A stretch of 64,000 bases of DNA from Eutreptiella sp. 'Long Island Sound 2002' (Eukaryota > Euglenozoa > Euglenophyceae > Eutreptiales > Eutreptiaceae). The stretch covers positions 189,131,694 to 189,195,693 of the forward strand of contig OZ038380.1 in assembly GCA_964036045.1 (NCBI GenBank), given 5' to 3'. Each line of letters starts with the position of its first letter. Positions within the stretch are counted from its first letter, which is position 1. The translations under genes and the position numbers were made by a program. Below, in pieces: positions 40,653 through 52,334 of this stretch. Under the pieces are notes generated by a model. It had not been told where the DNA came from and made no database searches. It was given only the letters and a program-made list of their open reading frames with translations.

Positions 40653-43600
40653 ATGCTCCTCCCGGCGCGCGGGTGTGCGCTTGCGCGCCTTGCCTGGCCG
40701 CGGCCCACATGGAGGCAGAGGGGGCACATCGATGGACGCATACGGGGCCAGTGGCGGCGAGTGGCCACGCACCCCGACCTTGTGAAAGGCACCGCGGACA
40801 CCCCCTGCCTGGGCGCGCTGTACCGCAAGTTGGTCACGTCCGGGGTGCTGCAGGAGGATGAGCACCAGCTGCAGGCCGTGCAGGCCTTGGCGGCGGTCTT
40901 GGAGGGCATCAACCGGCAGCAGCATGGGCGGCCCCCTCCTCCAGCGACAGCCCCGCGGCCGCTGCGTGCGCAGGCCCAAGGCACGGCCCCCACCCACCCC
41001 ATGGCAGACCTGGCCCAGGGATGTCTGGCTGGGGTCCAGGATTGGGTCGCCTTTCTCAGGGAGGGGGCCGCGGATCTCTGGGGGAGCAGGGGCCCCGCCG
41101 CCGAGCCCGGCCTCCGGCCCTACGGCGCTGGGGCCCCCGTCCCCGCAGCCCCTGAAGCTCAGTGCCACGGCCTCTACATCTACGGGGAGGTGGGGTGCGG
41201 GAAGACGATGCTCATGGACATGTTCTTCCACGCGGTGCCCGTGCCCCAGAAGCGGCGCCTCCACTTGGCCATGTTCATGTCTGAAGTGTACCAGCGCCTG
41301 CACCGGCTGACAGACCGGACCCACCCCCTCAGCGCCGCGGAGCGCCTGGCGGACGAGATCACGGCCGAGTCATGGGTGCTGTGCTTTGACGAATTCCAGG
41401 TCCCGGACGGCCGGGCACCAACAGCGCCTGTGTTGCGGGGTGCTGTGGTTGGGCGGGGCAACGGGTACCCCCCCCCCCCCCGCGGGGCTTGGAATGGCAA
41501 GATTTGGTGTGCCAAAGTATGCCACAGTATTTGAAGGTCCGAAGCCATTTTTCTCGGTGTCATTGTCTGCGCTCTTCGTATGCACATTCCCATTGTGCCC
41601 GCGCACTTTGCTGGATAAGGACCCGTTGGCATGCGAGGGGGAGGCGCAGCAACATGTCTGCACGAGGCTTTGGTACATCACATTTGAAAGGGGCTGCAGG
41701 GGTTGCCAAGAAATAACAGCAACCAACCAAAGGCCCGTAGGAAATGACAACCACCATTCCCAGTCTGTGCTTGTTCTTTTGCCACAGTCTGGGAATTTGT
41801 GCCAAGTTTTGGTATTGGTGGTGGCAGTTTACGCACTGATGGGGGCGAAGGTGCGGTAATTATTGATGGTGGGCCATGGAATGAAGACCTTTAAACCCGG
41901 CGAACCGGGTTTTGCACAGTGCACGCGCACGCCTCCGCCTGTGGTTTAGGCTGTATGGGTGCGAAGCGTGCGGGCAGGGGGCCGTACGCAGGGGCGTTCG
42001 GCCCCATTTGTTGCAAAAAAGTGGGTTTCGTGGCCATTTGGAAGCTCTGGATATCACTGTGAAGCAGCACGCCCCCGAAATGCGCACCCAACATTGGAAC
42101 CATCAGCCCGCTTTTAAGGCTTATTTATCAGCCACTGTGCAAAGGTTCGTTCAACAGACAGTAGAGTCACCAGACTATCAGTCGGGCGCGAACGAGCTTC
42201 AACGCTGCCGCCTGATCAGACATCTTCTCACGCCTGTATTTGCTACACAGTTGTCCTGTACGCCCGTCAGTTGTCCTGTACGCCCGTCAGTTGTCCTGTG
42301 TGCCCCTCAGGTCTCCTGTGTGCCCCTCAGTTCTCCTGTGCGCCCCTCAGTTCTCCTGTGCGCCCCTCAGTTCTCCTGTATGCCCCTCAGGTTTCCTGTG
42401 CGCCCCTCAGTTGTCCTGTGTGCCCCTCACACTGGTCTACCTTGCAGCACACTATGTGATCAGGATGAAGCGCATAGCACAGGTGTACCTCAATATTACA
42501 GCTGCACTGTCCTCCACATACCATAGGGCGGTGGGGTCTCTCTCATGGAAACGTAAGCACGAGGCCATCATCCAGCTGGCCTCCAAGAGACAAGGCCAAC
42601 ATGTTACTCCCTAGACCATTGCTGAAGCGCCCTCGAATGGCCCCCTCGCCGAGAGCGCCTCGAAAACGCCGTCTCCCAAAAACTTGGGGTGCACTACACG
42701 CACAGATACAGCCGTAAACCCCCAAACCTAGGGCGCCGTAAACAATACACACTTTTGGAAAACATGTGTGTGAGAGGGCTCTAACCCCCTCAATCACCAA
42801 CGGGGAACCAATGAAAATTTTCAATGCTAGCGCCGTAAACGTTGACGAATCTCGGTCAAATTTTCCATTTTCTCTACACCGAAATTTACCTGAAAAACAC
42901 AGTTCTAGCAACGTGGTGTACCAATATGTCAAACCCTGGGCCTTGTTCAGATATGGTACGACGGTTCATTGGCAGCCCCGGAGGAATGTAGAAAAAGAAA
43001 CGAAAAAGAGAAGGATAGGTGCAAGATCTAATTTGCAAACTAGAGGCAAGGCTTCTGTCTATTTGGACAACTGCAAGGAAGGAAATATTGATCTCTGCAG
43101 TCCAAACAGCCAATCAAACTATCACCTCTTTGTAATTTTCCCTGTAGAGATTCTGCTTCCATTAAAGCCTCTCTGTGAAAATGTTTACAGCGCCAGTGCC
43201 GTAAAAAATGACGGCTGTCAGGAACTTGGAAAACAGCAGAATGTGGTGCAAATATTGTTACTCACTACAGGGGTGGGGCAGAGATGCCTAGATGGGGAGG
43301 AAGCTGCGTGGTCCACTGGTGCTTCCCATATGTGTGTCACATTTGTCATTGCTGTTGATGATAGGCAGTGCCACAAAACCCCTGTTGTCACAGTAATCGT
43401 TGGAACCAAGAGATTTAGGAAGGTGTTGCACTGCAGTGAGATTGGGGGCTCCCCACTTGAAAGAATTTTTGGCTCTTATAGCCCGTTTCAAACCACCCGC
43501 AAAAAGACAACCTAATAATTTCAACTGTTGGATCCTCTTAGGCTGGTGTAGAAACCTTTTTAGATCACCCCCATATTTTCATGACCCCTGCATATGGCAG

Positions 43601-46142
43601 TTTGTGCAGTTTGCAGTTTTCACATTTGTCACCGTGTTTCGGTGCACCCGGAACTTTTCCGGCTGGTGCTGGTGAAGGGCACTGCCACACAAACCCCATT
43701 GTCGCGATAATCATCAGAAATTACCCCCTCTCATTTAACGGCGCCAGTGCCGTAAAAATTTACGGCACTAGCACCGTAAATGTGTACCCACTACAGAATG
43801 ATCCCCCCTTGCCCATCGGTGGTGTTCACTGGTGTGTCCCATTAGGCTTGTGTGGACAGCTTTTGAGTTCACCCCCATATCAGCATGATGCAACAAGAGG
43901 ACTATGCAGGTTCCTCCCAATTTGTCCATCTCTGCCCTTCTCTGTCAGAGAGGGATCCAAGGAGGGATGTAGCCTCTAGGGGTTCGAATATCCCTGCTTC
44001 TTGACTGCTTCCCTCCGATACTCTTGACTATTTACGCGCTGTCGCCGTAAATGCTTACGTTAGAAATGTGCCAAACCGCCTACTATCCCCCCTTTGGCAA
44101 TCCCTACACTTAATGGAAACCTCCATGGTGTTTACGGCACTTTTCGCACCCGCGCGCCCCACGTTTACGGCGCTACGCGTGCGCACAGTGCACCCCAAGA
44201 AAAAGTTTGTGGCTCATTGAGAAACTCGGTGATACTATGTTTGATCTGCAAGTTCCTGAAATTGATTTCAGCCGATGACCAACCCCTCGGGGAGTTGCGG
44301 TCTGGGAACGTCGGCTTTTGTATGTTTTTCGTCTTTGCCCCCCTGGGTCACGGTTATTTGCAGGCTTCCTGTATGACTTTCCTCTTTTGTGATCGACTAA
44401 AGCTGTGTTCCATGTTTCCGCCCCCTTGGGCTGTATACCAGGCTTCTCTTCGGACGAGTCGGTGGTCCACTGGATACCGACTCTGCACGTACACATGATC
44501 CTTACACGACACGATGCCTATTGCCGTGACAGCGACTGCTGTACTCCATGGTATTCTCTATTGAGCAGATGTGAGATGCACGGTCCTCATTAACACACTC
44601 ACCCCTGTGGAGGCTTGGCGTTGTCAAATCTCAGAGACACTTGACCCCAGGATCTTACCTGAGATTTATCATGGCACCTTCAGCCGTCTGGTTGACGTCA
44701 CACATTTCAAAAGTCGAACACACACACACACAAAAAAAGCAAAGGTTCGTTCAAATCTTTTTTCCATCGTCATGGGTGATGTCTGAAGAGTGTGACCAAT
44801 AGCACTTGCCCAAGATCAATCCCAAGGACTCGCAGGTGGAAGGGGATTTGTCGTGCCAGGTACTGGTTTTCGGGTGTCATTTTTGACTATTTTTGACCCA
44901 ACTCCACATGGTTCACTGGCCCCCGGAGGCCGCCCGGGGACTCTACCTCCACCTCCACCTCCAGGTCACGGACATCGCGGACGCCGCGCTGCTGACGACG
45001 CTGTTCACGCTGCTCTTCGAGCGCGGGGTCGTGGTGGTGGCCACCAGCAACAAGACCCCGGACACGCTGTACGACATGAGCGCGGGCTTCGCCGCGTTCG
45101 TGGGGCTGCTCAAGCGGCGCTGCGTCATCCACCGCCTCGACCGGCGGCAGGACTACCGGCTGCTGGGCACCGTCACCCACAACACGTACTTCACGCCCCA
45201 CAACGCGGACACGGAGCGGCGCGTGTACGCCACGTTCGTGCGGCTGACGGACCACCCGGTCACGAAGGGGGCCGTGCTCCCCCACTTTGGCCGCACGCTG
45301 GTCGTGCCGTACGCCAAGGGACCGTGCGCCCTCTTCTCCTTCCAGTACCTCTGCGGCGACGGCACGGCCCTGGGCCCCAACGACTATGGGGCCCTGGCGA
45401 GGGCCTTTCACACGATCTGCATCACCGACATCCCGGTCCTGGGGCTCCGCAACCGCCAGCAGAGCCGCCGCTTCATTTCGCTGGTGGATGAGCTGTACCG
45501 CTACAAAGTGAAGGTGTGTTTTTATCCATTTTCTTTGTTTTTTTTTTCAATTGTTTTTCAATTCTTTTGCTGTTTGCGCCCAACAAGGCGCGTGCGCTCG
45601 GACAATCGCTTCCGCTTTGTGCCGTCGCGGGTACGGGCCCCACATAGCACGAGCAGGGTACACATGCGATGGATCAGAAGGGGGGGCAGGGGCTGCAAGT
45701 GGTCAGGGGTGGACCGCCACTTTGATCCAGCTGCGCCTGCCCCGCGGCCTTCATTGCACTGCAGGTGGTGTGCTCCGCCGCCAGCGGCCCCGACGGTCTG
45801 TTTGCCTTTGAAGAGCTGACGGAGGCGGCAACAGAGGAGAGGGCGTCGGAGTACGCGGCGGACAGCAAGACGGAGCGGGAGCAGGGCTCGTCCTACTTCG
45901 AGCACTTTGAGTACACGTTCGGGGACGAGTACTCGTGCGAGGACAAGCCGTACCTGAGGGACGCGGAGGCGAAGGACAAGCGGTTCACGGGGAAGGACGA
46001 GGTGTTTGCCTTCCGGCGGGTGCAATCCCGGCTGCGGGAGATGATGACCGACGAGTACCTGCGGGTGCAGCACTTGTGCTTCACGACGCAGGAGGTCAAC
46101 GTGGACCTGCTGCTCAGTTCCACGAGACGCCTGGAGGCTTAG
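40653..46142 (+). CDS. AFG1: AFG1-like (AFG1L/LACE1) AAA-type ATPase, 3 exons
   Basis: Exons 40653-41399, 44965-45513 and 45765-46142 join in phase 0 to about 557 residues. Exon 1 has the family start (ALYRKLVTSGVLQEDEHQ), then YIYGEVGCGKTMLMDMF (Walker A) and VLCFDEFQ (Walker B). Exon 2 continues VTDIADAALL, which completes the conserved FDEFQVTDIADA string, then VVVATSNKTPDTLY (sensor 1) and the HNTYF region. Exon 3 ends KDEVFAFRRVQSRLREMMTD, typical of the AFG1 C-terminus. AFG1 is a mitochondrial inner-membrane ATPase that helps degrade or extract respiratory-chain subunits; ATP hydrolysis residues are kept here. The first 40 residues are basic and could be a targeting peptide, but the exact start is uncertain. 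Intron 1 (3,565 bp) is full of repeats; intron 2 is 251 bp. Confidence 0.9.
42248..42430 (+). repeat. 20-bp tandem repeat inside AFG1 intron 1
   Basis: About nine units of the type TTGTCCTGTACGCCCGTCAG, drifting to TTCTCCTGTGCGCCCCTCAG. Three Pro/Ser/Cys/Val frames cross it and are artefacts. Confidence 0.95.
42705..44182 (+). repeat. Field of CCGTAAA / TTTACGGC motifs inside AFG1 intron 1
   Basis: CCGTAAA or its complement occurs about nine times in 1.5 kb, often within GCGCCAGTGCCGTAAA. At 43739-43780 two units face each other across AATTT, forming a long hairpin. The spacing is irregular, so it is not a tandem array. Confidence 0.7.
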
Positions 46143-46150
46143 CCAGGGAC

Positions 46151-46226
46151 CCAGTGTATCATATGCGTCCGATGCCCGCTTTGCAAGAACTGTCTTGAGT
46201 ACTCTCCTTTGAACAAGTTGAGTCAG
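46151..46226 (+). repeat. Dispersed 77-bp repeat, copy 2
   Basis: Matches 19067-19143. It begins nine bases after the AFG1 stop codon, so it probably forms part of the 3' UTR. Confidence 0.75.
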
Positions 46227-46719
46227 CCAAAGAAAAAGCGAGACAATTGGAGTCCTGTTGACACGGTTCATGTCGCGGGCGGACTGGCCCTCGACGAGGC
46301 TGTCGGTGCGCAGAGACCAGGAGGGGCTGCCAGCGGTGCGTGATCTGGCGCGGCATGATGCGGCGGCAGTTGCTGACGCAATTTGAGTGCGATCTGCGAA
46401 GGTGATCGCCAGCAAATCGATGTCATCGCCAGACGAGTGAAGTACCCGTTGCATCGAGGAAAGGAGAGTCCACTGCAGAAGGGTGCACGGGATAGTGACA
46501 CAGGCTTTGGCCATCTTCCAAGACACTGCAGAGAACACTAAACGAACTCTGTTCGCCTTGATCCACCTGGTGGTCACGGTTTCTTTTGTTTTGGCGACCG
46601 ACTTTCGACATGTTCGATGATTTGGGGACTCAGGGGGCCAGTGCCCCAATGAATCCCAAGTTCATCTGCACTAACTACCCGTGAACAACCCCATCTCCTT
46701 CAGTAGACACACGGCAGAA

Positions 46720-47278
46720 CCAGGCTTCGTTTATAAGAGCTATTTTGCAATGGGGGGGGGTCTGGGTGGGTGGGTCTTCAGCCGGGTGGGTGGGTCTAAA
46801 GCTCTGGACCCCCCCCCTCTTATAATTCTGAGGGTTTTCTGGGTTGGGCTCCTGCCACACCTTCTTTCTTTGGTCACCAGAGCCTTGTCTGGCTGTTTGC
46901 TGGTGCCCCTTTCTGTTGTGTCGTTGTGCGCGTGGCAGGTGTGCAGGTGGCAATTTTTCACATGGCGGACTTTTTTTTGATAACATGTTAAACCTGTGGA
47001 CCCTTTGTTGCACAATGCTGTCAGAGCTGGTTGGTGGCCCAGTTGTCAAGGAACTTAACTGCAATTCCAAAGATCCCTGGTTCAAACCCTGGTGTTGTGA
47101 AGTTTTTGGTGGGGGGGGGTATTTTGGACAAGACTCACCCACCCAACTTTTGACCCACCCAGACCCCCCCCCCTCTTATAATTCTGTGGGGAGCATTTTT
47201 TGTGAACCAAATTGAAGCCAAGGCGCTCTCCCGGGTTAGGCATCCCCAAAGGGTGACACTCTTATAAACGAAGCCTGG
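46720..47278 (+). mobile_element. 559-bp TIR element with 6-bp target duplication
   Basis: The ends are a perfect 20-bp inverted repeat, CCAGGCTTCGTTTATAAGAG. GCAGAA flanks both sides (46714-46719 and 47279-47284). Inside are CCCCCTCTTATAATTCTG blocks near both ends and a tRNA-like segment. No protein is encoded. The short duplication does not identify a superfamily. Confidence 0.85.
47030..47104 (+). other. tRNA-like segment (possible SINE head)
   Basis: TGGTGGCCCAGTTGTCAAGG resembles an A box and GGTTCAAACCC is a perfect B-box match, spaced as in tRNAs. The stems around them pair poorly and no anticodon arm is convincing. It lies within the 46720-47278 element. Confidence 0.4.
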
Positions 47279-47643
47279 GCAGAACACACGTGTGGCGGGT
47301 CACTGAATGAATCCGCGTCACAGAGGTACTCCTGCATCCCAGAAACCGGGGCGCCCGCTGCAACCCTCCGATGCAGCTGTGTGACCGTAGGTTTGAACCA
47401 TCCCAGGTCTTCCACCGCACACTTCACGGAGGTGATGCCGTGCAGGGCCGAGGCCGTGGCACCGGAGCTCGCACGCTCCGCCAGCAGGCCTGCCAGTGCC
47501 CCGGGGATAGAACCCGCGCCCTCTCTTTGCGCAAAAGCCGCGAGGGCCTGCACCTGCAGACAAGAGCCATACTGGGCGCACGTGCAGTGGCGCCAGGAGG
47601 GCATGGCACTCTGCTCGGCGGTGGTCGGTTCATCAAACGGTGA

Positions 47644-48022
47644 GTCCTTGGCCCATGGGCGAGAGTGGTGTCGACGGACATGCTGCCGAGCGTGGCGTGG
47701 TGGCAGGGCGTGGTGATTGTACAATATCTTGATGACATACTACTGGTGGGGGGTGATAAGGGTGCTCTCGTGGCTGTGGCCGAAGCTGCTGTACAGGCGC
47801 TCTTCCTTATGAGTGAGAAGTCCAAGTGTGAGCCCTAGAGTAGCCTGTGGTGGATGGGGAAGGATGTGGACCTGCAAGGCAGGTAGACTGCCCCTGCGCC
47901 GTCAGCAGTGGCGGTGGTCGTGGCCGCCTGGGTGCAACTCGGGCTCTTCCCGTACACGTATGTTGCCCTTCGCAAGCTACTCGGGAAGCTGGGGTGGTTG
48001 GGGATGCCGGGGAACCACTGGT
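47644..48022 (+). pseudogene. Reverse transcriptase fragment with YLDD motif
   Basis: After a TGA at 47641 the frame reads to VVIVQYLDDILLVGG, the catalytic palm motif C of an LTR- or DIRS-type reverse transcriptase. It goes on through FLMSEKSKCEP, a TAG (47836), WWMGKDVDLQGR, a second TAG, and then LRKLLGKLGWLGMPGN, which matches the thumb/connection LLGKLNWL region. Upstream palm motifs are missing. It is therefore a 5'-truncated dead fragment. It is followed at 48024 by a block that recurs at 61601. Confidence 0.75.
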
Positions 48023-48023
48023 T

Positions 48024-48062
48024 GAACCTCGTTTCAACTTTTGTTTGCATCTACATTTTAGG
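48024..48062 (+). repeat. Short dispersed repeat, copy 1
   Basis: TGAACCTCGTTTCAACT, TTGTTTGCATCTACATT is shared with 61602-61640. The left flanks differ (RT fragment here, unrelated DNA there), so it may mark the end of an element. Confidence 0.7.
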
Positions 48063-48091
48063 CAGCTTTCTGTCCTTATTTTGGTGTTTGT

Positions 48092-49031
48092 GTGACCAAT
48101 AAGGACGGTCAACCCCCTCATTCCCACCAGCAAGTAGGAGTAGACAACGGGCAGCTCCGCACGGCTACCCCACAAGAACGACGGGAGGCGCAAGCTCGAG
48201 AGATTCAGCAGCTGTGTGCCCAGCTCGCAAGAGCGATAGTCCGCGACACCCTGACGTTGCCAGCACTGAGTGCGCCGGAAATTGACAGAAAGACCGACTC
48301 GCCCAATGGATGCGGATCACCGTCGCTAATTTGCGGCCATATGTCGCCTTCAGGGCAGGAGGCATGGGCGAAATTGAGCGCCCAACGGAGTTTCAATGCT
48401 AGCACGACCCCGCCACCATGAACCCTGGGGACCTCTTCGCGTGGCGGACCGGGTATCATTTTCATTAGGCTCGGTCAGCTTTTGCAAGGCGCTACATGAG
48501 TGTCGGTGGGGCCGGTGCCGCGGCACAGTAGTTTGGGATCTCGGCGGAAGCGTGGGCAGCCCTCAACGAAAACTTCACGTGGTGCAGCATAGAGCATCCG
48601 GGCCTGGATCCATGCACACGCCGCGGGGACAGACCTTAGGGCTGACCACCTCGTCTAGCCCTCCTGGAGGCCGGTCTAGAGGCTCCCCTGGTGGAGTGCC
48701 TGGCAGCCTCCCCCTACTCCACGGCGCGCTAGCACGCCCTACGGCACGGGGGGGTTGTTGGGCCACGCGCCCCGACACCCACTACTATAAATGGTGGGGT
48801 GGGTGGCAAAGTATTGCGGTGGCTATGCAGTGTGCTACCAAGTGGAAGGACACCGACGTCATAGCCGAGGCTGTGCTCCCTACGTTCATTTATGGCCACC
48901 AACCACACTGCAACGGTAGGCGGATTGGCCTCCTCTCTATTTGGGGTGCGGCCATGTACCCTGATGTGCCTAAGGCGCTACATAGGATGAATGGGTGCGT
49001 GGAGAGGAGGCGGAAGAAGGCGAGGTGGTAG
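48092..49031 (+). CDS. Unrecognised ORFs upstream of an RT-RNase H element
   Basis: Frames 48092-48421 and 48396-49031 overlap. The first has a charged helix (ERREAQAREIQQLCAQLARA) and the second ends in a basic RRRKKARW tail. Their place before the reverse transcriptase suggests a gag-like region, but no motif confirms it. Confidence 0.3.
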
Positions 49032-49234
49032 GTGCCTTCCTAGTCAAAGGGGGCATAGAAGGCCTGCGCCCTGCCCCGAGCCCGGGGGCTCGGACCGGTG
49101 CGACCGAGTGGTCGGCAATCCGCCCCTGTGATGCAGGCATCACCCCAAACTTGCATCGAATGGCGCTGCGCCTTCAGTCTAGTCTGTGGCTACTCGTCAA
49201 GCAGTTGCAGGTGGCGCTCAACTAGATCTTTGAC

Positions 49235-50905
49235 ATGGCGGAGGATTTCCGACTGGCGGATATGGTGCCTGTGCTGCTCGCGGCAATACCTGCCCTCACC
49301 CCGGAGGCGTGGGATGCCTGCCTCCACCACTCGAATTCGCCGGTACCCCGAGCCATTGGGTTGAAGGAGGGCATCGTGGACAAGCGGCTTGGCCCCATAG
49401 GTTCCTACCACCTACCCTTTGACCTATGGAATGAGGTCATCCCCCCCTTTTTACGAGGGGGGGTGCCCAAATTTGATGCCAAGGAAGGCTGGGAGGATAG
49501 GGACCGGCCTCGTAAGGGCGCCTCACCTTGGGTTTCCCCGGAAGTGCAGTGCCTTGTCCACGTTTTGCGGTGGAATGGGTCTATCATGAGCCGGAGGATC
49601 CCCTCCCATCCACTTGCTACCCTTTTGCCATCCCCAAGTCCTCCGGGAAAGTCAGTTTGATACCTAGCTGTGTCAAGCTAATCAAGCAAGATGGCATAGT
49701 TCCCCCGGCTTTTCGCTTGTCTTCGTGGGAGGACTTATCCGGGGCGCCTGTCCAGATCCACCCCGATGTCTTTACAAGCTGCATATTGACCCCAAAAACA
49801 CCTTTTGGTTGTTCCGTTTACATGTGGAGGCTTGCCGAATTTTCCGTTTTCATCCGGCACCCGGGGCGGCGCCCGTCGAGCTGGGCAGCTTCCCCTTCGG
49901 TTGGAAATACGGCCCCTACTTTTGCCAAACGGCATTTGCCCGGGTATTGCGGGGGGTGCCCCTTGATGTGGTCCTGCTCGTCCACGACTTGGATGACTTG
50001 GCTGGTTTCCTCCTGGTGTTTACGGGCCCTAAAGGTTCTTGAGGGGGCGGGCAGGCGGGCGGTGGATGTGCTTGTCAAAGCGGGTTTCCTCATTAGCCCT
50101 AAGAGTGTGTTGCAGTAGGTCCGCTTGCTCTCTTTCCTTGGGAAATCTTTGGACCTAGTGGGGCGAACGGTAGCTAGCCATCCACAAGCACTGTCACAAC
50201 TTTCAGTCCATTGGCTCTGTTTGGCGGTGGGGGCCGAGCAATCCGGGCACTTGAGGAGTTTTTTGGATCTCTTAAACTGGCATGTGCGGCCGCGTAGGTT
50301 GGCTTGCCCCTTCACGGTTGGGGATTGGTGCTAGTTGTGGTGGGGGCGCACGCGGGAAGGCGTGCCGCTAAAAGTCCTCCATGGGCTTGCGACCCTTATG
50401 GCCCTCACAGCCGAAATGTGGCGGGCACCTATAGGGGGTTAGTGGTTCCAGCTTGGTCATTTCAAGTTTGGGGCGGAGGCGCGGGTGTCGCCTGCTGATG
50501 TGTGGGCGGGGGACCTCACGGCCGGTGTGGACGGGGCTGGGGATGGTGGGAGGGGGAGGGTGGGTGTCCTGGTTCCTTTCCTGGGTGTACGAGTCTTCCG
50601 GCCGCTGTTTCGCAGCTTTGCATTGCAGCAAACAATGGAATCACACGCCATTTCTTCGGCAGTTCGGCTTCCAATCCGGCTTGGTCGCTCCTGTTACGGT
50701 ATTCAATGACACCAGGGTAGCCATTGCGCAGGTCCTACGCCTCCAGGACCAAAGCTGCCTAGCCCACTAGATACGGGGCCTTGCCCACGTCGTATGGAAC
50801 TCAGGGGTTGTGCTTCGCTTGGTATGGGTTCCCTCGCACCTGCACCCGGCTGACCCGATGTCCCGAGTGGAGCAGGATTTTGGCGGTTTGCGGGCCCGGG
50901 CCGAG
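49235..50905 (+). pseudogene. Decayed RT-RNase H retroelement (DIRS- or LTR-like)
   Basis: Frames shift repeatedly, but the order of RT motifs is clear: YPFAIPKSSGKVSLIPSCVK (about 49620), KLHIDPKNTFW (motif A), GSFPFGWKYGPYFCQ (motif B) and VLLVHDLDDL (motif C, HDLDD, at about 49978), then KAGFLISPKSVL. An RNase H remnant follows, ending with VWVPSHLHPADPMSRVEQD at about 50823. The PFGW and ADPxSR strings are typical of DIRS and LTR-class elements, not LINEs. No integrase or tyrosine recombinase was seen. Several stops make it inactive. Confidence 0.7.
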
Positions 50906-51339
50906 GCGTAGGCGTGGGCGGTCTGTGAATTGCTTTCCCTCAACCACTAGCTATGCGAAGTCCGAGGGGCGGTCTGCTTGCGGGCGCCGTGAAGGGTGGG
51001 GGGCGGGAAGTTTTGTGCGGCCTACATTGACTGCGCTCGTCCAATTTTTGTCATGCCTAAGAGCTGTGCGAAGCATGCGGAGCAGAGGAGGCCACAGCAG
51101 GCGCAGCTGTGCCCAGTCCGCGGCCTCGGCTATGGGGCGGCACCAGAAGAGCCGAACGCGGTTACGCTAGAGGTGCGGGGTTTGCTGCCGGAGTGTCATT
51201 TTGAAGGGTTCTCCTCGGGTGTACGTGCAAGTGCCGGTGACCAAATCAGCGGCACTTGCAGTGCTCTGCAATGCTACCGCCGACCTGGCTCGGGCCTCAA
51301 AATTACCCATTTCCGGAACGTTACCGTGCACTCCTCCCC

Positions 51340-51860
51340 GAAATGGGCTGATTTAGGGAAAATGGGGGGAAATGGGGGAAAGTGTGGGAAATTTTGGATG
51401 CTCAATGGAAAAATGGGGAATTTTGGGGCTAAAAAGGCCAAAAATGTGGTTTTGATTGGCAACAAGGCTTTGGGGGGGGGGTGCATTGGTGAAAGCGCAT
51501 GAGGAAAAATGTCAGCAAATGGGGGGAAATGGGGGAAAGTGTGGGAATTTTGGATGCTCAATGGAATAATTGGGAATTTAGGAGCCGAAAAGGTCAAAAA
51601 ACATGGTTTTGATTGGCAACAAAGCTAGGGGGCGGGGGGGGGGGGGGGGCTGCTTTGGGGAAAGCTCTCGACGAAAAATGGGGGAAACTAGGCGGAAACG
51701 GGCAAAACAAACATGTCCACCGTAGCTCCGCAATTTTTGTGATTTGCCCCCATCTCCCCCCCATAACACCCAATTTGCCCCCATTTCCTCTCATGTTCCC
51801 CCATTTTTCGCCGTTTCCCCCCATTTGACACCATTTCCCCCCATTTTTCCTCTGATACTA
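51340..51860 (+). repeat. 156-bp tandem duplication in AATGGGGG-rich DNA
   Basis: GGATGCTCAATGGAA occurs at 51396 and 51552, with GGTTTTGATTGGCAACAA after each copy and a G run at the end of each. The flank is rich in CCCCCATTT. Open frames on either strand are artefacts. Confidence 0.85.
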
Positions 51861-52334
51861 GGTACATTACGGGTACTTTGCTAGGTATATTACCGCCCAC
51901 ATTGTCCGGGTAGGTCTGAGGCTTGCTGGCGCGGAAGCTCTAGGGAGTGCCGCGATAGATCCTCGACGCGGCCGGTCGCATCAATGTGAAGCCGCCGAGT
52001 CAGCACCACCTATGTGTCGAGCGCCGAGAGGCGGTTTTTGCCTTTGGGGGGGTCTTTTTTAGCCTTTCCCACCACCGTAAGGTGGCCGGGTCATGGTGTC
52101 ATGGTGTCAACGCTAGGTCCCACCTCCTCAGGAGGCAGTTGCCTACGGTCCCGGCCGGGCCAGAGTGGCACAATACCGCAGCAAGTGCAACACCCTGTGC
52201 AACACTCCGCGAAACCTCTCCCCCCCTTCCCTGCACTGTCGCTGTCCACGCCACATGGCATGGGCAGCTACAGGGTCGACCACACAGCCGGGCCCCCATG
52301 CAAGTCCCTGTGCACACAGGGCCCCCAATGTATT

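Larger units (their letters stand above)
41400..44964 (+). other. Intron 1 of the AFG1-like gene (repeat-filled, 3,565 bp)
   Basis: Donor GTCCCG follows TTCCAG; acceptor CCTCCAG precedes GTCACGGAC. The 14 bp TCCAGGTC-C/A-CGGAC occurs at both ends (41395-41408 and 44960-44973), once inside the intron and once in the exon. The interior holds a 20-bp tandem repeat and a field of CCGTAAA motifs. No other gene was found in it. Confidence 0.8.

Noticed and set aside
40542-41324. Minus-strand 260-residue ORF opposite AFG1 exon 1.
   Set aside because: Shadow of a GC-rich exon with Walker motifs on the plus strand.
47030-47104. Functional tRNA gene.
   Set aside because: A and B boxes fit, but the acceptor, D and anticodon stems do not pair convincingly.
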